From assembly GCA_022495995.1 (NCBI GenBank), contig JAFEMH010002457.1, forward strand, positions 62,001 through 126,000: DNA of 64,000 nucleotides, read 5' to 3'. The stretch is from Adenophora triphylla var. japonica. Taxonomy: Eukaryota; Streptophyta; Magnoliopsida; Asterales; Campanulaceae. The stretch's first letter is position 1. Each line of letters begins with the position of its first letter. A program made the translations under genes and the position numbers. The notes under the pieces are model-generated. The model saw only the letters and a list, made by a program, of their open reading frames with translations. It ran no database searches and was not told the DNA's origin. Positions 1 through 10,919 of the stretch are shown piece by piece.

Positions 1-677
1 AAGTTCCAACATTGTTTGGACTTGATGAATGTTCACAGCTATTAGATAACATTTGAGGCAGAGGGGGAGTTCTGGTTATGATCTGGAGGTTAGATGTCAA
101 GGTGGGAATTTGTTGGGTTTGGTGGCATCTAAGTTGGGGACGCCCAAATTAGGGGACAAAACAACAAAATTCGGAATTCCTGTGGCACCAGCTGGGGAGC
201 GACCGCGTCAAATTTCTGTCCCGAGGAAGCGACCGCGCAATTTCTGAGGGCCATCGCGCGGTACCCATTTTTTTGAGATGGGGCGATCGCAACCTAGTCC
301 GGAAAGATGTTGTTCAACGGCAAACTTGGATCAGGGTTGTGAAACCTGCAGGGTTTGGAATAGGCATATAAATAGAGCCTACTCCCATCATATTTGTAGT
401 TCTCTTGCTCATCTGTTTATCATGATTAAAGTTCAATTGAGTTGAGAACGCAAAAAACTTCTTGGGATGGGGGAGTAGTTAGAATAAATGTTCAATATTC
501 CATAAGAAAAATGTAGTAGCACATAGATGAAAATAAAAATGCATTTATCATATATACTATAGAATGCTCTGTTTTTGTACTTTTTATTTGAAAAATAAAA
601 AAAGTAGCACAATAAATAAAAAAGGTTGCACTATAAACTGTCCATCTTTAAGGTTCCCATTCTGAACTTTTAAACTT
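1..677. other. No gene; possible LTR or promoter remnant
   Basis: No convincing coding region. The 53-247 reading frame has no recognisable domain. A TATA-like TATAAATAGAGCC near 367 follows GC-rich sequence with repeated GCGACCGCG motifs, an arrangement that resembles the U3/R part of an LTR, but I see no matching partner or element boundary. From about 480 to 677 the sequence is AT-rich and is the probable 3' flank of the F-box gene that ends at 678. Confidence 0.3.
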
Positions 678-3103
678 TTAAAGTATGACAAGCTCCATCC
701 CAGGTGGTAAATATTCTTGCAGCAACTTCTCACTGTCCTCTTTCACAGCTTTCTTTTTATCTTTATCTAAATACAAGTCAAGAGCAATAATCACCTTCTC
801 AAGCCCAGCTGATTTCTCAATAAGATATCCAACGATATCCAACTCACATTTATGTCCGCACCACCCGATGAATTCCACCACCTTCAAGCATTCATGTACG
901 CGTTTTTCTGTCTTCCTCCATTCACAGTTTGGCAATGGCAACATAAATTGTTTCTACAAAAACAAGGATATTAATTAATCATTTGGTCCAAAAAATGAAT
1001 GCCCAAGATCAAAGAAAAATGTTAGTGGAGTAACCGTTGTGAGTATAAAAAGTGATGTAGGAGAGAGAGTGAGGTAGAAAATAGTAAGTGAAAAGTTATT
1101 GCGAGTGTGAAACTGGGTTGAAAAAAAATGAAGGCCCAAGAAGATTATATCATGCGTAGATGGTCAAGTTAAAATATACTTCCTTTTTGAATGTAGGGAG
1201 TATAGACAGAAGTAGACTCCCTTAATTAAAAAAAAAAAAAGGAAGGGTGTTAAGGGTTTAGTACACATATGTCTGGAATCATGTCCGGTTCCAGCTTCAA
1301 ATACAAGACCTGCAATAAAATAACAACCATTACAGCCGTATATAGGCACAAATAAATACTTAATCCTATAGAGAGATATGTTTTGGGACAAACTCCTCCG
1401 TTCTCATCCATTGTGCTTTCAAAACGTGTTTAACTTTTATAATTATACTTTTTTTTCTCTCACAAAAACCATTGTACTTTGAAAAATATATCATTTTAGT
1501 CTCAAATCCGTCCCTAAATTCGCGACTAATCTGTGCCTCAATCCTTGATTTTGGGGTTAAAATGAGACATTTTCCAAACTACAATGATGTTTTTGAAAGA
1601 AAAAAAAGTACTCCGTTTAATGGTAAATGGATGAAAACGAAGTTTGACCATTTTTTTGACGTTCTACTTTCTAAAACAGAAACAAAATAGAAACCATCAT
1701 TTTAATAAAAAAAAAAAAAAAATCAGTGAAGTTAGGCAGAAGAAAGAATGAATATTACCTCGAGTGTGAAACTGTTCAAGACCGGGGATGCACATATCAG
1801 TGAAGTTAGGCAGAAGATATTTTGGTCAGGAGTTGCACTTAGACTCACCTTCAAATGTTTGAGATTGCAGAAAGTAGGGAACACTTCCGCAAACCTTATT
1901 GTGCCCATGTAAAACTAAAAATTATTATAAAAAGGAACTGAAGATCAATATTAGCATCACAAGTAAAAAAAAAAAAAAAAAAGCCAACAACAAAATTTAA
2001 AGAATTTAACATGCTTACAGAGCCACCAAACTTGAGTTCAAGACTCTGCAGTTGAGAAATAGGAAGAGGCGAAAATCTACGACTAACAACAAAACCACAC
2101 CAGCCCCAATTTAGTGACACCTCCCTAAGCAAATGAAGTGTCTTGAGTGATGATTGTGTTTTCCAATTGCCATTAAACTTCAATGACTCGATATTTGTAT
2201 TTGAAATGTCAACATTCTGTAAACGATGGCAATATTCAATTGCCAAATGCTTCAATTTCAAGGCGGTTGTTGCATTTAAGTAAGTTAAGGAAGCTGCTTT
2301 TGTGATGGATAATTGTTCGAGAGACTGACACTTTGATAAGAGATACGCAAGAACTTCGTCATATAGATCGACACAATCCAACTGAAGAGAAGTCAAAGAT
2401 CCAAAGGAACTCAATAAATTATTGGGTGAATCCAATAGCTTACTTGGAAACGAATAATGATGCTTATTATTATAAGCACCATGAAACCCTGAAAAGTCCA
2501 ACTCCAAACTAAAAACTTTTTTCTCCATTGCAAACTCAATCCATCGCTCGATATCATCACCATAACTTGCATCCAACTCAAAACGAACTCTAAATTCATC
2601 AACAGTCGAGGACCGAAGCAAATTTATAACATGGTTCACCCAATTTATGAACCTTGGTCTTTCAATAGATAATCGACGAGTGTTAAATGTTGCACCGAGG
2701 TTATCGAAATTCAAGCTCCCAGCATAATAAACCCACAATTTTTCCCATTTATGTGAGAGGACACTTGTTCTTGCTGCTTCTTTTATTGTCAACTTGGACA
2801 ATATGAGCACTAAAAGATCATCTTGAAGTTCAGTTATTCGACTCTGCATAAAATGGAATGATAAACAAATAGAATAAAGCAATTGTCTGAATACAATGGT
2901 TGTAGTATAATCCCTCCGCCCCCATAATATGGAGCACAAATTTCCTTTCTAAATATCGCATTGATAAGTCTCATTTACCCAAAATGAAAATTTTATAACA
3001 CTTCTTTATTCAGCGGGACGGAGGGAGCATATGTTTCAGTAAAAGTAATGTACTTTACCATTGGAATTGAATCTGAATAAATTAAACGTCTATATTTCTC
3101 CAT
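678..3103 (-). CDS. F-box/FBD/LRR-repeat protein gene, four coding exons
   Basis: A likely substrate-recognition subunit of an SCF ubiquitin ligase; the target is unknown. My model is exon 1 at 3103-3059 (15 codons), exon 2 at 2843-2019 (275), exon 3 at 1914-1759 (52) and exon 4 at 953-678 (91 plus stop), about 433 residues. All junctions are phase 0 with GT donors (GTAAAG, GTAAGC, GTAATA) and AG acceptors. Exon 2 opens with an F-box (SRITELQDDLLVLILSKL, then the RTSVLSHKWEKLW signature), followed by leucine-rich sequence (LTSLQLDCVDL, CQSLEQLSI). Exon 3 gives NLKHLK and a conserved strand ending at FTLE. Exon 4 is an FBD domain (HECLKVVEFIGWCGH, then SAGLEKVIIALD). This is the usual domain order and roughly the usual length for the family. 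No disabling lesion is visible. Family membership is established knowledge; the splice choices are my inference from sequence. Confidence 0.82.
2910..3027. mobile_element. Stowaway-like MITE in intron 1 of the F-box gene
   Basis: The ends are ATCCCTCCGCCCC and GGGACGGAGGGAG, matching Stowaway termini (CTCCCTCCGTCCC). The left flank is TA and the right flank is CA followed by TATG, so one TSD base looks mutated. The element is about 118 bp and makes up more than half of the 215-bp first intron. Confidence 0.65.
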
Positions 3104-3344
3104 CTTCAAAGATAATTACTTGGCTTTAACTGAAATTGAAAAACATTTGTTAATAAAGTTATAACCAAACAAGAGAAAAATAGAATAAAACCACACATCT
3201 AGTCAACAATAAATACGAAAAATAAGGAATTCATATCCAAAGAATGCTAAAGCTACAAACTTAACAAACCAATAACCTATGATTTAAGCTGGGCTTCAAT
3301 TCCCAATCTTTGGCCTGACATCCTAAAAAGATAATTTTTAATAT

Positions 3345-3595
3345 TTATTACAACAACAACAACAAAGCCTTAATCCCAAAATAATTTGGGATCAACTAAT
3401 AATATATAAATCAACCCCGGTCATCCACATGAATTTTTGTCCTTCACTCTGGCTTCTTTAATGCCATATTTTCATCACATCCAATTAAACTCATATCATT
3501 TTCAATCACCATTATCCAAGTTTGCTTGAGCCTTTTAACACTCACCATTTTATCACTTCTCCACTACTCTTCAATTTCCTATTATTATGAGCTTA
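3345..3595 (-). mobile_element. 5'-truncated RTE-type LINE, 3' end only
   Basis: On the minus strand the sequence ends in a short TTG-repeat tail (plus strand CAACAACAACAACAAAG, about 3350-3366), typical of plant RTE LINEs and the TS-like SINEs that share their tail. Upstream it translates with few interruptions to LKQTWIMVIENDMS and DENMALKKPE, which resemble the C-terminal tail of RTE reverse transcriptases (KTWxEVIxxDM, then a DxxMALxRxxW pattern). It is about 250 bp and a dead 5'-truncated copy. Confidence 0.6.
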
Positions 3596-3719
3596 AAATA
3601 TTTTTTTATAAAACAATGGGCTGAGGACCCTAGTGTTCCGAGCGAGATGTAAAAGTTATAAAAGTTCAAGCGAGATGCACATAAATCCATGCTCACATAT
3701 ACCCCTCCCCCGTTACTCT

Positions 3720-4075
3720 TATCTTATACCCAAGGGTATAAGACTAAAAATACTCTTGTACCTAGGTATAAGAATATTTTTTTCACATTGTTTCATCTTA
3801 TCTTAAAAATAATAATAAAAGACTCATAGTTTATTATAGTTTATTAAAGAATCTTCTCCAATACCTTCCTATACCTAAAGGTATAATACTATTTATAATT
3901 AGGTATAAGAGTATTTTTTTCACAATTTTTCATATTTTCTTAAAAAAAAATAATAAAATACACTTTTATACCTAAGATTATAAGACTTGAATTATTCTAT
4001 ATCTAGATATAAGAGTCACTTGTTCCCTCAAATTGAGAAAAAATAACTTCTATACCTTAGGATATAAGAGCTGAT
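3720..4075. repeat. Cluster of seven imperfect ~20-bp palindromes
   Basis: Seven variants of a self-complementary motif resembling CTTATACCTAGGTATAAG occur near 3723, 3752, 3866, 3893, 3963, 3996 and 4048, separated by A/T-rich spacers with T-runs. The units are irregularly spaced and diverged, so this is not a simple tandem array. Origin is unknown; old satellite or MITE debris are possibilities. Confidence 0.55.
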
Positions 4076-4386
4076 GATGACAGATTCGGCAATGGCAGGC
4101 ACGACCGTGCTTGATTATGAGACACGGCCGTGCTGAACTGGAATGGCGACGAGGGAGGGGTTTTATGGAATTTTGATCTCGGCATTCAAAAGTGTGTTGA
4201 CTTTTGGATCTCACTTTATAAAGAATGATTTGGGGAGAGGGGCCTCATGAAATTAAACCTATAACAATTGCTTATATTGAACCAAATCTTTTAAAAACTG
4301 TTTAACTTAAATAATAGAAAAAACTACTTATCTTAAATAAAAATAATAGAAAAACTCTAGAGAGCATGATAAAAGATACTCTCTCA

Positions 4387-4602
4387 GTCCCAGAATAAAT
4401 GATTATTTTGAATTTAATGATCATTTTGAAAATGATGATTTTAATAGAAAAAAAATCATAAACATTCTTGTTTTTCACTTTCAAAATTTTAGTTTTGCAA
4501 AAATATAATGAACTAAATTTATTTATTTTTTGAAAAAAAATCATTTAAGGTCAGTTTTTTTGATGAAAACATTTCAAAAGGTCATTCATTTGGGACAAAA
4601 AT
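4387..4602. mobile_element. Possible decayed MITE
   Basis: The ends GTCCCAGAATAAATGA and TCATTCATTTGGGAC are near inverted complements around an A/T-rich body of about 200 bp. This suggests an eroded Stowaway-like element, but the terminal CTCCCTCC motif and TSD are not clear. Confidence 0.35.
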
Positions 4603-5508
4603 CGTAATTCAATTTGGAAGCAATTTGGAAGAGAGAGAGAGTAGAAATTAATCAAACACCCAATTTTCGACTCAAACTAAGAACCTTAAACTTGAACAGG
4701 CTAAAAAGAAAAAAAAAAAGTAATAACCTTAAACCGGGTTGGATTGATTATAAAGGATCACATCACAGAACAAACATCCCTTGAACCCAGTTATTAAATA
4801 ATTTCTTGGTCCAAAAAATGAATGACCATTTGAAGTTATGAAATACTTCCTCGGTCCAAAAATTATTTAAGGACGAATCTGCAGTCGTGAATTAGAAGTT
4901 ACAAACTTTACATCTGGAGAAAGATAAAGCTGCAAACTTTACAAAACAATTTGAATTTATACCTGATTAATTGAGAGTGACGGCCGAGAGGGAGCAGCGG
5001 CAGGGCAGTGACGGAATGGGGGAGGGGCGGGGAGAGAGAAGCGAGAAAGAAGCCGCACAACTGAAAGTGATAAAAATTGATTAGGAGCCCTATTTCAAAA
5101 AAATAGGTAATACCTTGACATTTTAAAAAGTTGTAATTGATTAATTTTTGAATTTTGAACCAAATAATTCACTTACGTCTATTAATACGCCTTAAATTTC
5201 AATGTTTCACCTTTTTTTTTTCTTCCTCCATTATATTTTGCTATATTTATAATTTTACAAGTTACATAAATTTATTTATTTATAATTTTAATAAAAATGT
5301 AATGTTGTTTTAATCTCAATTTTTTTTATAATAAATATTGCACTTTCTTTTTAAATTTGTTAAAAAATATATATTGCATTATAAAAAATGAAAATAAAGT
5401 ACAATTTTACTATTGTGCAAGTCATATATAAATAAATAAAACATAATATTATTTTTAAATGTTGACAAATTAAATATGATATTTCTATGAGATGAGTGGA
5501 TAAAGTAT

Positions 5509-5752
5509 GGGTTAATGACAATTTAGAGCCTGTAGTATAGGGGCAGTACCACATTGGGGCATGAAGTCTGAAAACTATCAATTTGGGCCCGAATTTACAA
5601 TTTTGATCAATTTGGAGCTTTTTGACGGAAAACGTTAAAAAACCCCGTTAAGTGACCATGTACGAGGCATGTGACATTCAGTGAGGGCATTTTGTTCATT
5701 TCGCGTTCAGCCCAGACTTCAGGCCCTAAATTGACATTTTTCCTATAAAATA
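5509..5752 (+). repeat. Left terminal inverted repeat of the Pack-MULE
   Basis: It begins GGGTTAATGACAATTTAGAG and is the inverted counterpart of 6990-7227 for about 240 bp with scattered mismatches. It holds the landmark ACGTTAAAAAACCCCGTTAA. Confidence 0.9.
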
Positions 5753-6150
5753 ATAAATAAAAATATTTAATTTTTTTTTTACAAAAAATAATTAGTAAAT
5801 TTAAGATATTGAAAAAAATAAAGATAATAAAAATAATTTATAATAACAATTAATTTTAAATCTAAAAATTGAATAATTTTGTTTCTGAAAATAGAGAAAA
5901 TATAATAAAAATAATTTCCAAACAATTTTTAATTTTTTTTTAATAAAGTATACCTCTTCTTCATCACCAGTTCATCTCCCCCCACCACACCATCCATCCC
6001 TCTTCATCCTCTCTAAATCCCATCCCACCCCACCAGCTGGCTCTCCCTTCTCTCCTTTCTCCATCAACACCACCACTTATCGGCTTCCCCTCCTCCTCTT
6101 TCCCTTCCGATCGACTCTCAGTTCATCTCCCCCCACCACACCAATTTTTT

Positions 6151-6617
<467 letters not shown>

Positions 6618-6989
6618 TTGGTGGTTGTCGGGGCTGTGAATTTTGGTGGTGCAGTGGTGGGTTGGGATTTGGTGGCTGCCGAAGGTGATGAAGGTGGGTG
6701 GATTTTGGTGGTCGGTTTTGAGACAGATGGTGGTGCGGTGGTGGGTTGAGAAGAAACTCTTGAGTTTTTTTTTTTTGTAAAAAAATATTTTTATTTTATA
6801 ATTTTCTTATTCATTATATAATCAATGAAATAAATATATATTCCTTAAAAAATGAAATATTTAGCTTTAGTTTAAATATAATAATGCTACTAAAATAATT
6901 TATTAATGTTCCAAAAAATATTTTATAAATTGGATAATTTACTAATTATTTTTTGTAAAAAAAAACTAAATATTTTTATTTATTATTTT

Positions 6990-7227
6990 ATAGGAAAAAT
7001 GTCAATTTAGGGCCTGAAGTCTGGGCTGAACGCGAAATGACCAAAATGCCCTCACTGAATGTCACATGCCTCGCACATGGTCACTTAACGGGGTTTTTTA
7101 ACGTTTTCCGTCAAAAGCCCCAAATTGATCAAAATTGTAAATTCGAGTCCCAAATTGATAGTTTTCAGACTTCAGGCCCCAATGTGATACCGTCCCTATA
7201 CTACAGGCCCTAAATTGTCATTAACCC
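6990..7227 (-). repeat. Right terminal inverted repeat of the Pack-MULE
   Basis: It ends in CTAAATTGTCATTAACCC and matches the inverted left TIR over about 240 bp. The TSD copy follows directly at 7228-7236. Confidence 0.9.
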
Positions 7228-7236
7228 ATAAAGTAT

Positions 7237-7499
7237 TTAAAAAGACATTAGATTCTCAAATTAAATGGGTATGTATACATACGAGTAGTAATAAAGTATG
7301 TAAAATGACATACTTGGATTTGCTAAACTTGTTCACAATAAATACTTTTAAATCAAAATTTGGTTTAAGATAATTGTATATTTTAACTTAAATTTTTATT
7401 TGATTTTTTTAATTAATTTAACACAAAATTTCATAAAAAACCTGTTTTACACTCGATTAAGAAAAAACGTCTTTTAGTTAATAAAGGGAAAAAACATTT
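7237..7499. other. AT-rich spacer, no gene seen
   Basis: A/T-rich sequence between the MULE's TSD and the zinc-knuckle fragment. Its last 80 bp are lysine-codon-rich and may belong to the same viral-like reading frame. Confidence 0.4.
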
Positions 7500-7628
7500 A
7501 TGTCTACCAAAGGAAAAAGAAAAGCAAAAAAGCTTTATATAAGTTGCCACAAATGTGGTAAGATTGACCATTTTGCTAATCAATGTTGGACTAAGAAAAC
7601 CCTTAATAAGATAGGAGATGAACAATTA

Positions 7629-7825
7629 GGCTCCGTTTATTTCGACGTAAAACATTTTTCGAAAAACGTTTTTCGGAAAATATATCCTGTAAAACGTTTT
7701 CCTGTAAAATGTTTTACGGAGGAAGGGCGTAAAATATTTTCGGCTGTTTGGTAAGGAAAATGTTTTTCAGAAGGGCGTTAAATGTTTTATTTTTTTATTT
7801 TTTTTATTATTATTATTATATTATA

Positions 7826-7859
<34 letters not shown>

Positions 7860-7927
7860 TATTATTATTATTATATTATTATTATTATTATTAATTTATT
7901 ATTATTATTATTATTATTATTTAATTA

Positions 7928-7991
<64 letters not shown>

Positions 7992-8317
7992 GAATGAGGA
8001 AGTAGAATGTTGTACCTTGTGAAATATGAGTTGTACATGAAGGGCACCATTTTTCGAAAAATGTTTTACATAGGACAAGGTCAGTAAGTCGTTTTACTTA
8101 GGAAGGGCGTAAAATGTTTTTCGAAAAACGTTTTCTCCATTTTCCGGAAAACAACCAAAGAGCGGAAAATGAGTTATTTTACGAAAAACATTTTCCGAAA
8201 AATAACCAAACAATAAAATATTTTACGTTTTTCCGGAAAACAATCAAACGACGGAAAACGAGTTATTTTACGAAAAACATTTTCCGAAAAATGTTTTACG
8301 GTGAAACAAACGGGGCC
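7629..8317. mobile_element. PIF/Harbinger (Tourist-like) MITE with TTA TSD
   Basis: The 689-bp insertion has ends GGCTCCGTTTATTTC and GAAACAAACGGGGCC, near-perfect inverted partners, flanked by TTA at 7626-7628 and 8318-8320. A 3-bp TTA/TAA duplication with GGSCC-GTTT termini is typical of Tourist-like elements. The subterminal parts are rich in GTAAAACATTTTTCGAAAAA-like repeats in both orientations. The centre is an expanded TTA/ATT tract. Confidence 0.82.
7790..7992. repeat. (ATT)n microsatellite inside the MITE
   Basis: About 200 bp of almost uninterrupted ATT/TTA repeats. The 71-residue open frame over it is pure low complexity and is not a gene. Confidence 0.95.
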
Positions 8318-8440
8318 TTACGTTCACAATTAGAAAAAGTGATATTTATTAGATCTGAGTCAGAACAAGAATCTTCTAATGAAGAAGATTTAGGATTAAA
8401 TTATGAAAGTTGCTTTAGTAGATGCTACAGTAAAATTGAT

Positions 8441-8856
8441 TTTTCTATAGTAACATTATTATGGTACGTGGCGTTGTGTACATCTCAATGTTCATCACTG
8501 AAAGCGAGAAGTATTCCAGCCTATATACCAATAATATTTCTATAGTAAAATTTTATAATGAACATATATTATAAATTAATTAACAGAGGAAGAAGATGAA
8601 TACTTACAACGTGGAGGAGAGGAGGAGATGAAGAGACAACGATAAGAATGAGGCACACCAGGATTCACAGCGAAAAATATTGAAAATACTCTTTTTTTAT
8701 GTGGTAAGGGATATAATATGAAGAACAAAAGGAAAAGAAAGGAACTAAGGTTTTATACTAAGGGAATTGGAAAGAGGATTTAAGCTGCCATGAAGAAAGG
8801 CTCTGAAAATTTTATTTCTCTCTAGGTTGCTCATGTTACAACTGAATGAAAACCCT
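8441..8856 (-). other. Probable pararetrovirus leader region, non-coding
   Basis: This lies downstream, on the minus strand, of the promoter at 8857-8866 and corresponds to the expected transcribed leader. It contains an AATAAAA signal (minus strand) near 8810. A weak match to a tRNA-Met primer site (TGGTATATAGGC on the minus strand, near 8526-8537) fits 8 of 12 bases and is not secure. Confidence 0.35.
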
Positions 8857-9200
8857 CCTTATATAGAGGGAGAGATAACAAGACGTTAAAAAGTAAAAAG
8901 ATTCTAGCACTAACTTTAATAATTACATATGCTAACAGACAATTTTAAAAAGAACAATAAAGACGAAAGAAAAGACATAAAGTTTAGCGCATTAAGACGC
9001 ATTATTTGAAAAGTTCAAAAGAAAAAGAATCTGTGCTAAAGGCTGTCGGCCATCAGCTTTGTTTGGTTGTGAATGTCGTCGTCATGGCTTACGTTCCTTA
9101 TTTCTAGAAATCCCTGTGCGTGTTGTCTATGGTCTGTGTAGTCCCTGCGTTTGAATGTAATTCTGTCATTAGGAAATCATCTATGTCATCTTGATTCATG
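8857..9200 (-). promoter_or_regulatory. Candidate pregenomic-RNA promoter of the endogenous pararetrovirus
   Basis: On the minus strand a TATA box, CTATATAAGG, lies at 8866-8857. It is preceded by an intergenic region of about 330 bp that follows the last viral reading frame. An ATGACGACGAC stretch at 9074-9085 contains TGACG-type sites like those of caulimovirid as-1 elements. Downstream, GAGAGAAATAAAATTTTC supplies a poly(A) signal about 50 bp after the TATA box. A promoter followed closely by a poly(A) signal is the caulimovirid arrangement for terminally redundant RNA. Activity is not implied. Confidence 0.6.
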
Positions 9201-9206
9201 ATATGT

Positions 9207-10916
9207 TTAAGCTCCAGTGTCGCCTTCTCCTATGAATGGGAGAAGCATGTCCCAATTTTTTGGAGCCCAGATCTGTGTGTAATGGCCTTCTGCCATTAAT
9301 TTGTATTTTTCCCAATGAAATGAGCTAGGAAGCTTAGGCGTATGTTGTTGTTTATGTATAAAGAATTTATAAACTCCATTTATTGAAGTGTGAACATCGT
9401 TTATTAAAGATTTTTGTTCATGTAGCCAGTATAAACTAGAAAAGTCTATATTGTCTTCAACTTTACTGCAAATTGTAGCAGTTCTTGATCTTGTGGTCTG
9501 TGACTGATGAAAATCCATTTTCTGGCCGATCTGTATATATGACTGTCTGCATCTGGGAAGGAGGTAAAAATTTTGCATCCTAGATCTGGTGGGAAAGCAT
9601 GTGTGGCAATGTTTCCTGCCATCAAAGTGAACTTCTCGCCAAATTTGTTTAACAACTTTTCTGTTTTAGGAGTTAGCCTGAATATTATATAATCAATCAT
9701 TCCACTATGGTAAAATTGAAGAATTAAATTCTCAGGCATGTCTGTTTTTAACAAATCTATCTGTAAAAGAAGGACTCCTGTTTCTTCTCCTTCACTGCTT
9801 ATTCTTTCCACCACTGTCACTCCTTTGTAATTTACTTCTTTGAAAGCCATTTGTACAATTTTTTGTTGTAGGTTATATAGAACTGTAGGGAATTCTGTAC
9901 AAATTTTTTCTGTAATTATTTGTTCCAAATCCTCAAATTGATCCAGGACTGGTTTAAGTGTATGTCTCCATGGAATGTCAAGAATTCTGGCTTTAAAGTT
10001 GTCAAAGTTTCTGTATATTGGGTTTTCTTTTTTATTTACAGTGTTTAGTAGCTGTGTATTCTTTTCTTAAGGAATAGAAATTTTATGTTTTAAAATACTG
10101 TTTTCAATCTGCAACTGTGTAACTTGTGTATTTTTACCAGATTGTAACAGTTGTTCTTGAAGTTTGGCAATAAGCTCTCCCTGTGCTTTAATTGTTTGCT
10201 CATGATTAACTTTTCCCATTTCTGAAAAAGTTTTTACTTCTTCAGGTTCTATATAAAAATTGTTAATGCCAAACTGTTCTCTTGCTATATTCATGGCATC
10301 TTGAAAACTGTGAAAACCTTTAAAAATGGGGTTTGGACACTGTATAAATTTAGCTAATGTCTTCCATTTGTTGAAAACACCTATTTTGGTGCCTCTAAAA
10401 ATAACATAATGTGTAAACTTTTTCTGTGAATCTTTTTCTGAAATTCTTTGAGATTGTTCCAGGAAATAGTATCCCAAGGAATTTAAAACTTGTACTTTGA
10501 ATGTAGCGGCATTTGGTAAAGTGTGTATATGCCACAGATTGTCTAAAAGACTTTACTGTTTTTCTGTTAAATTCATGCATATGATAGGTCTGAATTTTTT
10601 TATGACTTTCTGTGCATACTTGTAAAGCATAGGGGTCAAATGTGATTGTTTTTTGTTGAGACTGTGTATTTTTTGAAGAGCTTGGTCCAGCCTGTGAAAA
10701 CTGTAAATTTTTAAAATTTTGTACCTCCAGTTTAGGTCTCAATCCCTGAACTGAATTGGAATAGACTGTAAGGTATGTAAAGCGGTACTGTGGAATCTTG
10801 ATGTCCTTCTGTTGTTCTGTGTTTTCCACTTTCACTTCCTCATCGGATGATATGCTTATTGAGAAACTTTTCTTTGGCTGTATAGGGTGTATAACTCTCT
10901 TCTTTCCTTTATTCAT
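9207..10916 (-). pseudogene. Endogenous caulimovirid viroplasmin/transactivator-like gene, broken
   Basis: This sits directly downstream of the RNase H region on the minus strand. The first frame (10916-10395) starts MNKGKKRVIHPIQPKK with an acidic serine segment. A frameshift near 10480 moves into 10477-10067, which contains THYVIFRGTKIGVFNKW and FKGFHSFQDAM. That spacing matches the caulimovirus viroplasmin domain (related to the RNase H1 N-terminal domain), found in the inclusion-body/translation-transactivator protein. A glutamine-rich coiled-coil-like stretch follows, then a stop at about 10067; homology-like sequence continues through 9928-9446 and, after another shift, to 9207. At least three lesions rule out a full product. 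Confidence 0.6.
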
Positions 10917-10919
10917 TTG

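Larger units (their letters stand above)
3129..5080 (-). other. Probable 5'UTR exon and long UTR intron of the F-box gene
   Basis: Upstream of the start codon a TTTCAG acceptor ends at 3130. A possible donor (CAG followed by GTATAA) lies at 4962-4957, next to a GC- and CT-rich block at 4963-5080 that looks like a 5'UTR. This would give a UTR intron of about 1.8 kb holding the LINE fragment, the palindrome cluster and a possible MITE. It is inferred from splice-like motifs and base composition only; no promoter could be fixed. Confidence 0.35.
7500..8440 (+). pseudogene. Caulimovirid-like zinc-knuckle fragment, split by a MITE
   Basis: A lysine-rich segment precedes a CCHC zinc knuckle, CHKCGKIDHFANQC (C-x2-C-x4-H-x4-C), in the N-terminal frame at 7500-7628. 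Beyond the MITE insertion the frame resumes at 8321 with an acidic tail (SESEQESSNEEDLG) as far as about 8420. A basic region, CCHC knuckle and acidic stretch in that order is the usual layout of caulimovirid capsid proteins and some retroelement Gag proteins. It lies opposite in strand to the larger pararetrovirus copy at 8.8-14 kb. It is a short dead fragment; a Gag origin cannot be excluded. Confidence 0.5.

Noticed and set aside
1388..1690. Possible MITE with CTCCTCCGTTCTC and ACTCCGTTTAATGG ends
   Set aside because: The ends are not convincing inverted repeats and no TSD is visible; the region is intron 3 of the F-box gene.
7782..7997. 71-residue hydrophobic ORF
   Set aside because: Translation of an ATT microsatellite; no gene.
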